DNA of 54,932 nucleotides. Source: Betaproteobacteria bacterium (GTDB lineage Bacteria; Pseudomonadota; Gammaproteobacteria; Burkholderiales; CAIKXV01). Positions 1 to 7,339 of this stretch are shown here, one piece after another (position 1 is the stretch's first letter; each line of letters begins with the position of its first letter). The notes under the pieces were generated by a model. That model saw only the letters and a program-made list of their open reading frames with translations, did not search any database and was not told the DNA's origin. The position numbers and the translations under genes are program-made. The stretch spans positions 1 to 54,932 of the forward strand of contig CANGXU010000005.1 of NCBI GenBank assembly GCA_947457885.1, in the 5' to 3' direction.

Positions 1-495
1 CTCATCGAGCACCTGAAGGCCGAGCGCGGCGGCAGGCTGATCAACCTATACAAGGTGCTGCTGAACAGCCCGCCGGTGGCCGGCGCCTGGCTCGACTTCA
101 ACACTGCCGTGCGCTATCGCACCTCGGTTCCTGCCGCCTTCAACGAACTGGCGATCCTGCGCGTGTCGGTGCTCAACGGTGCCGACTACCAGTTCAAGGT
201 GCATGGCCCGACCCATGCGCTGAAGGCCGGGCTCACCGAAGCACAGGTGGCGGCAATCCCACACTGGTCCGACAGCGCGCTGTTCTCCGACGCACAGCGG
301 GCGGTGCTTGCCTGGGCCGACGGCATCACCCGCGACATCGAACCCGGCGATGAAGCCTGCGAGGCGATGCGGCGCCACTTCGACGACCGCCAGCTGGTCG
401 AGCTGACGGTGCTGATCAGTGCCTACAACATGCACACCCGGGTCGCGCGCGCCCTGCGCATCGACATCGAAGGCGCGGTACCCACCGCACGCTGA
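1..495 (+). CDS. Carboxymuconolactone decarboxylase (CMD)/AhpD-like protein, 5' end outside the window
   Basis: The reading frame is open from base 1 and stops at 493-495, so the true start lies upstream of the window. The visible 164 residues are all-helical in character and resemble the CMD/AhpD fold: an 'NELAILRVSVLNGADYQ' segment, a 'HxxALKAGLTEAQVAAIP' segment and a C-terminal 'ELTVLISAYNMHTRVARAL' helix, as in peroxidase-like CMD proteins. The usual CxxC active-site pair is not present: the corresponding stretch reads LNGADYQFKVH. A redox role is therefore not supported and a ring-opening or isomerase-like role is possible. It lies 31 bases upstream of a YCII gene and probably shares its operon. 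The family assignment is fairly secure, the substrate unknown. Confidence 0.75.
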   Translation, partial: LIEHLKAERGGRLINLYKVLLNSPPVAGAWLDFNTAVRYRTSVPAAFNELAILRVSVLNGADYQFKVHGPTHALKAGLTEAQVAAIPHWSDSALFSDAQRAVLAWADGITRDIEPGDEACEAMRRHFDDRQLVELTVLISAYNMHTRVARALRIDIEGAVPTAR

Positions 496-526
496 CGCCA
501 CACCCTCCACGGACGACTCCACCGCC

Positions 527-841
527 ATGCTCTACATCATCTACCAGGAAGACGGCCCGGACAGCCTCGCGGTCCGCGCGCGCGTCAAGGAACAGCATTT
601 CGCCTACCTCGAGCAGCACCGCGACAAGTTGGTGCTCGGCGGCGCGACGCTGGCCGAGGACGGCGCGACGCGCCTGGGCAGCGTGCTGATCCTGAACGTG
701 CCCTCGCTCGCCGAGGCCGAGGCATTCTCGATGAACGAGCCGTTCCGCAAGGCAGGACTGTTCAAGTCGGTGAAGATCACGCGCATGCGCCGGGGCCAGT
801 GGCATCCGGAGAACGCGCCGGCCAGCGCAGAGGGGAGCTGA
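527..841 (+). CDS. YCII-family (dimeric alpha-beta barrel) protein
   Basis: A 104-residue protein starting MLYIIYQEDGPDS. The pattern of an N-terminal strand, a histidine-containing helix (HFAYLEQHRDKLVLGG) and a 'LNVPSLAEAEAFSMNEPFRKAGLF' segment is that of YCII proteins, small ferredoxin-fold enzymes or binding proteins often found in catabolic operons. The ATG at 527 was chosen because it begins the first strand of the fold; the longer open frame upstream runs antiparallel to family expectation. Its stop codon overlaps the start of the next gene (TGATG), so it is translationally coupled to the dehydrogenase. The specific reaction cannot be told from sequence. Confidence 0.8.
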   Translation: MLYIIYQEDGPDSLAVRARVKEQHFAYLEQHRDKLVLGGATLAEDGATRLGSVLILNVPSLAEAEAFSMNEPFRKAGLFKSVKITRMRRGQWHPENAPASAEGS

Positions 842-1947
842 TGGCTGCCGCTCCGAATCCCGTGCCGCCCAGCCACCTGGTCGTGGTGGAGGACGACCCG
901 TTCCCGCGCCTGCTCCAGGTGATCCTGGATCCCGCCTGCGATCCGCAGCGGGTGGAGGCCTTCCGCCACTTCCTGTCTCTCGACCTGGCCGACTTCGACG
1001 GCTGGCTGGCGAAGGCACGTGCCGCCGCGGGTCCGCTGTACCCGTCGCGCGTGCTGCTTGCCGGATCGGAAGAGGCGCTGCGGGCAGCGCTGCCGGAGGC
1101 GACCGTGCTGGTGGTCGAGTCGTTGCGCATCGGCGCCGCCGAACTGGCGCTCGCACCGAAGCTGCAGGCGGTGCAGAAGTACGGCAAGGTCCTGCGCAAC
1201 ATAGACACCGCTGCCTGCAGCGCCCGCGGCCTGCCGGTGCTGGGGTTGCGCCGGCGCGCCAACATCGCCTGCGCCGAGCACACGATGATGCTGATCCTCG
1301 CGCTGGCGAAGCGGCTGCCCGAGGTGGCCGGCCGCATCAGCCTGCGCCAGTTGCGCGAGGCCGGCTTCGAGCCGCGCACCTACGACCGCCGGCATACCGC
1401 CAACTCGAACTGGGCGGGCATCGGCGGGCTGCGCATCCTGCAGGGCGACACGCTGGGCGTCCTGGGCATGGGCGAGATCGGCCGCGAGCTGGCACCCAGG
1501 GCTGCGGCGTTCGGCATGCGCGTGCGCTACCACCAGCGCACCCGGCTCGCTGCGGCCGAGGAATCCGCGCTGTCGATCGAGTACGCGGGCCTCGACGAAC
1601 TGCTCGCGTCCAGCGACTGGCTGAGCATCCAGCTGCCGCACGGCGACAGCACGCACGGCTTCATGGGCGCCGCGCGCATCGCCGCGATGAAGAAGGGTGC
1701 GGTGCTGATCAACACCTCGCGCTCGGAACTGGTCGACCGGGACGCGCTGCTGGCAGCGCTGCGCAGCGGGCACCTCGGCGGCCTCGGCCTGGACGTACCC
1801 TACGAGGAGCCGGCACGCGATGACGAAGAGCTGCTCGGCTTCCGCAACGTGCTGGTGACGCCGCATACCGCGGCGCAGCCGCGCTTCAATGCCCTGGGCG
1901 ACTTCATGGACCTGCTCGCCGGGCTCGGAAAGGTCTTGTCGAAATGA
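841..1947 (+). CDS. D-isomer-specific 2-hydroxyacid dehydrogenase family protein
   Basis: A 368-residue NAD(P)-dependent dehydrogenase of the PGDH/formate dehydrogenase type. The Rossmann dinucleotide motif is G209-M-G211-E-I-G214. The catalytic triad region is visible as R294 (NTSRSE), a glutamate at about 322-323 (DVPYEEP) and H342 (TPHTAA). The N-terminal catalytic half has a variable sequence with HTMMLILALAKRLP as the domain-connecting helix. It overlaps the upstream YCII stop and the downstream receptor start (ATGA at 1944-1947), so the operon is YCII, dehydrogenase, TTT receptor. It probably reduces or oxidises a 2-hydroxy/2-oxo acid imported through the neighbouring receptor; that link is inference. 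Confidence 0.88.
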   Translation: MAAAPNPVPPSHLVVVEDDPFPRLLQVILDPACDPQRVEAFRHFLSLDLADFDGWLAKARAAAGPLYPSRVLLAGSEEALRAALPEATVLVVESLRIGAAELALAPKLQAVQKYGKVLRNIDTAACSARGLPVLGLRRRANIACAEHTMMLILALAKRLPEVAGRISLRQLREAGFEPRTYDRRHTANSNWAGIGGLRILQGDTLGVLGMGEIGRELAPRAAAFGMRVRYHQRTRLAAAEESALSIEYAGLDELLASSDWLSIQLPHGDSTHGFMGAARIAAMKKGAVLINTSRSELVDRDALLAALRSGHLGGLGLDVPYEEPARDDEELLGFRNVLVTPHTAAQPRFNALGDFMDLLAGLGKVLSK

Positions 1948-2954
1948 TGCACATGCACGTCGGACCGGCCCGCGTGGCCGCCATGGCTCCCATGGCCGCT
2001 GTCTCGGCCATGCTTGCGCTGGCCATTGCAGGCAGCGCTTCCGCCCAGCCTGCCGCCGCCTGGCCGGCGAAGCCCCTGCGCGTGGTGGTGCCCTTCCCGC
2101 CCGGCAGCGCGGCCGATGCCGCCACGCGGGTGATCACCGTCCGCCTGTCGGAGCTGTTCGGACAGCAGATGGTGATCGACAACCGGTCCGGCGCCAGCGG
2201 CAACATCGGTGCGGACATCGTCGCGCGCTCGGCCCCGGACGGATACACCACGCTGGTCGGCACCACCAGCACCCATGCGGTCGCGGTGAGCCTGGCCGAG
2301 AAGCTGAGCTACGACCCGGTGAAGGACTTCGCGCCGGTCACCCTGCTCGGCAGTTCGCCCTACATCGTGCTGGTACATCCGTCTGTGCCGGTCTCGACGA
2401 TGAAGGAACTGGTCGCCCACGCGAAGTCGAGGCCGGGACAGGTCAACTATGCCTCGGCCGGCAATGCCAGCCTGGCCCACCTCGGCACCGCACTGTTCGC
2501 GTCGATGGCAGGCGTACGCATGAACCACGTGCCCTACAAGAGCTCGGCGCTGTCGGTCCTCGACCTGGTCGCCGGGCGCATCGACCTGCTGTTCGGCACG
2601 CCGGCACCGGTGCTGCCGCACCTGCGGGCCGGCAAGCTGCGTGCGCTCGCATCGACCTCGTCGAAGCGTGCCTCCTTCGTACCGGAGCTGCCAACCGTCG
2701 CCGAATCCGGGTTCCCCGGCTACGAGCTGAACCTGTGGTTCGGACTGTTCGCGCCGGCAGCCACGCCCAAGCCGATCCTCGACCGGCTCAACGCGGGCAC
2801 GCTGAAGGTGCTGGCGCAGCCGGATACCCGCGAGGCGCTCGCCCTGCAGGGACTGGAACCGGCGCCGACGACGCCGGCGGAGTTCGCCGCCCTGCTGCGC
2901 AAGGAGATCGAACGCTGGCGCAAGGCCTCGGCACTGGTCGAGCGCGGCAACTGA
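1944..2954 (+). CDS. TTT-type periplasmic solute receptor (TctC/Bug family)
   Basis: 336 residues with an N-terminal signal peptide ending around SASAQPAAAWPAKP. It then shows the Bug signature: 'P.RVVVPFPPGSAADAATRV', 'IDNRSGASGNIGADIVARSAPDGYT', 'YDPVKDFAPVTLL', 'VPYKSS' and 'PELPTVAESGFPGY'. Bug proteins capture carboxylate-type ligands in the periplasm for a TctAB membrane pair. No TctA or TctB gene is in this window, so it must use components encoded elsewhere or act as a sensor. The start overlaps the dehydrogenase stop by four bases. Ligand unknown. Confidence 0.92.
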   Translation: MMHMHVGPARVAAMAPMAAVSAMLALAIAGSASAQPAAAWPAKPLRVVVPFPPGSAADAATRVITVRLSELFGQQMVIDNRSGASGNIGADIVARSAPDGYTTLVGTTSTHAVAVSLAEKLSYDPVKDFAPVTLLGSSPYIVLVHPSVPVSTMKELVAHAKSRPGQVNYASAGNASLAHLGTALFASMAGVRMNHVPYKSSALSVLDLVAGRIDLLFGTPAPVLPHLRAGKLRALASTSSKRASFVPELPTVAESGFPGYELNLWFGLFAPAATPKPILDRLNAGTLKVLAQPDTREALALQGLEPAPTTPAEFAALLRKEIERWRKASALVERGN

Positions 2955-2965
2955 GGCGAGGCCCT

Positions 2966-2989
2966 GGTGCCGCGGCATGCGGCGGCACC
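2966..2989. terminator. Convergent hairpin between two receptor genes
   Basis: GGTGCCGC at 2966-2973 and its exact complement GCGGCACC at 2982-2989 flank an 8-base loop that itself contains GCATGC. It sits in the 69-base gap between two convergent genes. There is no T-run on either strand, so this is a candidate bidirectional transcription stop rather than a classical intrinsic terminator. Confidence 0.4.
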
Positions 2990-3023
2990 GGTCAGCTGCG
3001 CCGCCGCGGGATGGACCGGCCGC

Positions 3024-4004
3024 TCAGTCGCCTTCGAGCTTCGTCTCGCGCACCACCTTGGTCCACTTCGCGATCTCCTGCTTGACCATCGCGGCGAACT
3101 CGGCCGGCGTCGCAGGGGCGATGTCGATGCCCTGCTCCTCGAGCCGCCTGCGCAGCGCCTGCCCGGTGCCGAGCATGCGGTTGATGTCGGTGTTGATGCG
3201 GGTGATGATCTCGCCGGGCACCTTCGCCTGGGTGCACAGGCCGTACCAGCCGGTCACGTCGAAGCCCTCGATGCCCTGGTCGCGGAAGGTGGGAATCTCG
3301 GGCATCTGCGTGCTGCGCTGGCCGGAGGTGATGCCCAGCGCGCGCAGGCGGCCGCTTCGGATCGCATTCAGGGGCGCCCCGGCGAAGTTGCCGACCGAGG
3401 CTTCGAGGTTGCCCGACAGCACGTCGGCGAGCGCAGCCGACGCCCCCTTGTACGGTACGTGCACGATGTCGATGCCGGTGATCGACTTCATCAGTTCGAT
3501 CGACATGTGCGGGGATGCGCCGACGCCGGACGACCCGAAGCTGAGCTTGCCGGGATTCTTCCTCGCATAGGCGATGAACTCGCGCAGGTTCCTCATCGGC
3601 ACCGACGGATGCGCCATCAGCACGTTCGGCACTCCGCCGAAACGCGCGGGGAACGAGAAGTCCGCGATCGGATCGTAGGTCAGCTTCGGGCCGAAGCGGG
3701 CGGGCGTCACGCCATGCGATCCGATGTTGCACAACACCAGCGTGTAGCCGTCCGGCGCAGCACGCGCCGTGAGTTCGGTCGCGATGTTCCCGGCAGCCCC
3801 GGGGCGGTTCTCGACGATCACCTGGCTGTTCCACGCCTCGGTCATCGACTGGGCGGCGATCCGCGCTGCGGTGTCGACGCCGCCGCCCGGCGTGTAGCCG
3901 ACCAGGATGCGCACCGGCTTTGCCGGGTACGCCTGGGCGAATGCCCCCTGCACGAACAACGCGGGCACCAGCGCAATGCCGATGCGGGCCAACCGTCGAT
4001 CCAT
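3024..4004 (-). CDS. TTT-type periplasmic solute receptor (TctC/Bug family)
   Basis: 326 residues from the ATG at 4004, chosen because GGAGGAG lies eight bases upstream and because MDRRLARIGIALVPALFVQGAFAQ is a normal signal peptide; the frame is open to 4133 but that extension has no ribosome binding site. Bug motifs are clear: 'KPVRILVGYTPGGGVDTAARI', 'VENRPGAAGNIATELTARAAPDGYTLVL', 'YDPIADFSF', 'HVPYKGASAALADV' and 'MPEIPTFRDQGIEGF'. It is convergent with the preceding receptor operon and upstream, in the same direction, of nothing obviously linked. No transporter membrane genes are adjacent. Confidence 0.92.
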   Translation of the reverse strand: MDRRLARIGIALVPALFVQGAFAQAYPAKPVRILVGYTPGGGVDTAARIAAQSMTEAWNSQVIVENRPGAAGNIATELTARAAPDGYTLVLCNIGSHGVTPARFGPKLTYDPIADFSFPARFGGVPNVLMAHPSVPMRNLREFIAYARKNPGKLSFGSSGVGASPHMSIELMKSITGIDIVHVPYKGASAALADVLSGNLEASVGNFAGAPLNAIRSGRLRALGITSGQRSTQMPEIPTFRDQGIEGFDVTGWYGLCTQAKVPGEIITRINTDINRMLGTGQALRRRLEEQGIDIAPATPAEFAAMVKQEIAKWTKVVRETKLEGD

Positions 4005-4174
4005 GTCCTGCTCCTCCGGGTTCGGGACGCGCGCCGCCCGGTCTGTCGCCGGAATGACGTGGGCTTGCCCTCGTACCGCTAGTCTAGATCGAAGACGGCC
4101 CCTTCGGGCAGTTCCAGTCTTTTCCCCCGCCAACCTCGTGACGTCAGGCCGCAGGGCGTCGGGACATGCGGACC

Positions 4175-4468
4175 TCAGGCCAGCGCTTCGACGATCCGGA
4201 TCTCGCGGTCGACCCCGCCCTTCAGTTCCTTCAGCGCGGCCTGGTAGCCCGGGCCGTCATGGGCAGCGATCGCCTGCTCGACGCTGTCGAACTCGATCAT
4301 CACCACGCGCTGGTCCATGCCCAGCTCGAACACCCTGGCCGGGTTTCCGCGCACGACGAAGCGGCCACCGGCCGCCATGATCGCGGGCGGTGCCAGCTTG
4401 GCATAGGCCGCGAACGCTTCGGGGTTGGTGATCTGGCGGTAGAACGCAATCCAGTAGGCCTTGGCCAT
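4175..4468 (-). CDS. DUF1330 family protein (dimeric alpha-beta barrel)
   Basis: 97 residues beginning MAKAYWIAFYRQITNPEAFAAYAKLAPPAI, a typical DUF1330 opening strand and helix, followed by 'GGRFVVRGNPARVFE', 'RVVMIEFDSVEQAIAAHDGPGYQAALKELKGG' and a C-terminal 'REIRIVEA' strand. All are standard for the family. The start at 4468 was preferred over 4498 because the first strand begins there and GGAG lies upstream. It follows the aminotransferase gene in the same direction with a 90-base gap. DUF1330 proteins have no settled biochemical function. Confidence 0.85.
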   Translation of the reverse strand: MAKAYWIAFYRQITNPEAFAAYAKLAPPAIMAAGGRFVVRGNPARVFELGMDQRVVMIEFDSVEQAIAAHDGPGYQAALKELKGGVDREIRIVEALA

Positions 4469-4558
4469 GAGGTCATCTCCGTGGTCACGGATGGTCATCC
4501 GTAAGGGAACAAGACCGGCGCGGAGGCGCCGGCCGGCGTGAAACAGTGCTCGCGGCGA

Positions 4559-5713
4559 TCAGCGCGCGGCCGCGCCGAGTTCAGCCAGCGCATCCATCAG
4601 TGCGTCGAGGTCGGCTTCCTGGTTGTAGAACGACACCGATGCACGCAGCTTGTCGTCTTTCACGTTGACCACGATGTGCCGGTCGCGCAACTGCTTCTGC
4701 AGCGCCAGCGCATCGGGCACGATGAGGTTGACGATGTGGCAGCGCTCGTTCCAGTCGCGCGATGTCTGCGTGCGGATACCCGCGCGTTCGATGCGCTCGA
4801 GCAGTGATTCGGTCAGATCGCGGATCCGGCCCTCGATCGCCGGCAGCCCGATCGACAGCAGCCATTCGGCCGAACGGCGCAGCACCCAGAGACCGAGGAA
4901 GTTCGGGTTGCCGGCCTCGAACCGGTGCTGTTCGACGACGTAGTCGAACTGGCCGATATCGGCGCCGCGTGTGATCGCAGGTGAGCGGACGAACTCCGTG
5001 CGCACGGCATCGACCAGGTCGTCTCGGCACCAGACCACGCCGGTGCCGGTGAGCCCCTGCAGGCTCTTGTGCGCGCCGATCGCGACGAAGTCGGCGCCCA
5101 GCGAGTCGATACGCCGGGCGAGCAGGCCTGCGCCCTGGACGCCGTCGAGTACCAGCCGGATGTCGCGCTTGCGGCATTCCTCGGCGAGCGCATCGACATC
5201 GATGCGCCAGCCGTTCGCATAGGTGACGTAGGCGGTCGAGATCAGGCGCGTGCGCGCGTCGATCTTCTCGAGATAGGCCTCGATCGGCAGGCGTCCGTCA
5301 CGGCTTTCGACCTTGCGGATCTCGACGCCCTTGGCCTCGTAGTGCTTCCACACCCAGAGGTTGACCACATGCTCCATGTCGGTGAGCAGGATGTTGTCGC
5401 CCGGACGAAGCTCGAACGCATGGGCGGCAATGGCCAGACCCTCGGCCGTGTTCTTGGTGAACGCCAGCGAGGTCGGGGTGCAGCCGAGCAGTTGCGCGAG
5501 CAAGGAGCGCGTGCGCCCGACGTTCGCGCTGTTCCAGGCCTCGGCGCCCGCATCCTCGTAGATGTCGCGGGTGAACTCCTGCATCGCGCGCTCCGCGCAA
5601 CGGGCGAGCGGCGTCTTGCGCGCCGCATCGAGATAGGTCCAGCGCTCGAGGGTCGGGAACTCGCGGCGCAGCGCAGTCCAGTCGGGTGCGAGGGATGGTG
5701 CAGGTGCGTTCAA
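4559..5713 (-). CDS. Class-V PLP-dependent aminotransferase/desulfurase-fold enzyme
   Basis: 384 residues. PLP-binding features are visible: 'FTKNTAEGLAI' (phosphate-binding turn), 'LDGVQGAGL' (the D..Q pair that contacts the pyridine ring) and K216 in 'IGAHKSLQGLTGTG', the expected Schiff-base lysine. The C-terminal domain ends 'VVNVKDDKLRASVSFYNQEADLDALMDAL', as in isopenicillin N epimerase-like and cysteine desulfurase-like members. It lies 100 bases downstream of the acylating dehydrogenase on the same strand, hence probably in the sulfonate locus. There it could deaminate or desulfinate an amino-sulfonate or supply the 2-oxo partner; that is inference only. Confidence 0.85.
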   Translation of the reverse strand: MNAPAPSLAPDWTALRREFPTLERWTYLDAARKTPLARCAERAMQEFTRDIYEDAGAEAWNSANVGRTRSLLAQLLGCTPTSLAFTKNTAEGLAIAAHAFELRPGDNILLTDMEHVVNLWVWKHYEAKGVEIRKVESRDGRLPIEAYLEKIDARTRLISTAYVTYANGWRIDVDALAEECRKRDIRLVLDGVQGAGLLARRIDSLGADFVAIGAHKSLQGLTGTGVVWCRDDLVDAVRTEFVRSPAITRGADIGQFDYVVEQHRFEAGNPNFLGLWVLRRSAEWLLSIGLPAIEGRIRDLTESLLERIERAGIRTQTSRDWNERCHIVNLIVPDALALQKQLRDRHIVVNVKDDKLRASVSFYNQEADLDALMDALAELGAAAR

Positions 5714-5813
5714 GAGGCGGCTTCCCGGCGGGTTCAGGGGTATTCGGATTCGGGGTCGAACGCCCGTTTCGGGGCACGACCCGTCACGTTCGATGATGCC
5801 ACGGATGGCCGAT

Positions 5814-7265
5814 TCAGCCGCGCCCGTGGCGCGCCCAGTGGCCGCCGAAGATCTCCTCCAGCCCGGGTTCGCGCGCCGCGATGGTGCGTACCACCCGGGT
5901 CGTGTTCATGAAGTGCCGGTAGTTGAGGTTCTCGGAAAAGCTGTTGCGCCCCCAGGTGCCGCAGCCCATGGTCAGCGAGAACGGCAGGCCGTTGTCGAAG
6001 CTGCCACCGTTGGCGATGGCATGGGCCTGGTTGACGATCACGCGGCAGACGGTCATCTCGCGCCCCAGGCGGTCGATGTGGGCATCGTCCTTCGAGTGGA
6101 TACCGCAGGAGTGGCCGTTGCCCATGTATGCGTAGATGTCGCGCAGGATCGAGAACGCATGGTCGAAGTCGGACGCCCGATAGACCGCGAGCACCGGCGA
6201 CAGCTTCTCGCCCGAGAAGGGATGGGCCGGGCCGGTGCCGGCCTCCTCGACCATCAGGCAGCGCGCCGCAGCCAGCCCCGGGCGTGACAGCCCTGCCACC
6301 GTGCACACCTTCGCTACCGTCTGCGCGGTCACCGCCGAGGACAGGTGCTGGCCGTTGGGGAACATCGTGCGCCCGAGGGTCGCCTTCTCGTCGGGCGACA
6401 GCATGGCCGCGCCCTCGGCCACCAGCGCCGCGACCATCGCATCGTAGACCGCATCGACGATGATCACGCTGTTCTCCGAGGAGCAGCTGGTGGCGTTGTC
6501 GAAGGTCTTCGAGCGCATGATCTTCGCCGCTGCATCGGCCAGGTCGGCCGAGGCATCGACGATCACCGCGACGTTCCCCGCGCCCACGCCGAGCGCCGGC
6601 GTGCCGCTCGAGTAGCCGGCACGGACGTTGGCCTGCGAACCGGTCACCACCACCAGGTCGCACTGGCGCATCAGTTCGCGCGACAGCTCCTTGGTGACAG
6701 GCTCCGGCAGCATCTGCACCAGGTCGCGCGGCGCGCCGACCGTGTCCAGCGCTGCATGCATGTACTCGAGCAGCAGGCGCGCGGTCGACATGCCCTTGGG
6801 GGACGGCGACAGGATGATCGCGTTGCCGCACTTGAGGGCGTTGATGATGTTGTTGGCCGGCGTCGCACCCGGGTTGGTCGACGGCACCACCGCGCACACC
6901 ACGCCGACGGGCCGCGCGATCTCGGTCAGGCCGAGCTCCGGGATCTCGGCCAGCACGCCGGTGGAGACCGCACCCTTCAGGTCGCGCAGCAGCCCGAGGG
7001 TCTTGCGGTGGTTCTTCGTGACCTTGTCCTCGACATTGCCCAGGCCGGTGTCGCGTACCGACACCTCGGCGAGCGTACGGTTGCGCGCGGGCTCCATGAT
7101 CGCCCAGCCGCAGGCGACCACCATGGCATCGAGCTGCGCCTGGTCGTAGCCCGCCGCCACGGCCTGCGCGGCGCGGGCGCGCTGGACGAGCGCAGCCACT
7201 GCCTGGGCGGCAGCGGCGTCGGCTACAGCAGCGCGCGCCAGCCGGTCTTCCATCGTCGAACCCAT
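5814..7265 (-). CDS. sauS: Acylating aldehyde dehydrogenase, probable sulfoacetaldehyde dehydrogenase (SauS-like)
   Basis: 483 residues of the CoA-acylating aldehyde dehydrogenase type (AdhE/EutE/SauS branch). Visible features are 'VVPSTNPGATPANNIINALKCGNAIILSPSPKG', the catalytic cysteine C261 in 'FDNATSCSSENSVIIV', and 'GYSSGTPALGVGAGNVAVIVD'. GAGGAGG lies seven bases before the ATG at 7265. Its position 74 bases behind xsc suggests it interconverts sulfoacetyl-CoA and sulfoacetaldehyde, as SauS does in Cupriavidus necator. The ligase gene at 11290 could make the CoA ester. Acetaldehyde or succinate-semialdehyde CoA chemistry is the main alternative, so the symbol is provisional. Confidence 0.72.
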   Translation of the reverse strand: MGSTMEDRLARAAVADAAAAQAVAALVQRARAAQAVAAGYDQAQLDAMVVACGWAIMEPARNRTLAEVSVRDTGLGNVEDKVTKNHRKTLGLLRDLKGAVSTGVLAEIPELGLTEIARPVGVVCAVVPSTNPGATPANNIINALKCGNAIILSPSPKGMSTARLLLEYMHAALDTVGAPRDLVQMLPEPVTKELSRELMRQCDLVVVTGSQANVRAGYSSGTPALGVGAGNVAVIVDASADLADAAAKIMRSKTFDNATSCSSENSVIIVDAVYDAMVAALVAEGAAMLSPDEKATLGRTMFPNGQHLSSAVTAQTVAKVCTVAGLSRPGLAAARCLMVEEAGTGPAHPFSGEKLSPVLAVYRASDFDHAFSILRDIYAYMGNGHSCGIHSKDDAHIDRLGREMTVCRVIVNQAHAIANGGSFDNGLPFSLTMGCGTWGRNSFSENLNYRHFMNTTRVVRTIAAREPGLEEIFGGHWARHGRG

Positions 7266-7290
7266 CGCAGGGCCTCCTCGAAAGTGGAAA

Positions 7291-7318
7291 CGCTCCGCGG
7301 ACTCGCGTCCGCGGAGCG
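7291..7318 (-). terminator. Strong hairpin between xsc and the acylating dehydrogenase gene
   Basis: CGCTCCGCGGAC at 7291-7302 and its perfect complement at 7307-7318 form a 12-bp stem with a four-base loop. Read on the minus strand the stem is followed by TTTCCACTTT. It lies in the 74-base gap between xsc and the downstream dehydrogenase. It could terminate part of the transcription or stabilise the 3' end of a processed xsc message. Confidence 0.6.
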
Positions 7319-7339
7319 CCTGCTGCAGGGAAAGCCGGC

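Noticed and set aside
604..1866. Long minus-strand frame opposite the YCII and 2-hydroxyacid dehydrogenase genes
   Set aside because: It is antisense to two genes with clear motifs. Its product is Arg/Ala/Gly/Gln-rich without any domain, as expected from high-G+C codon bias.
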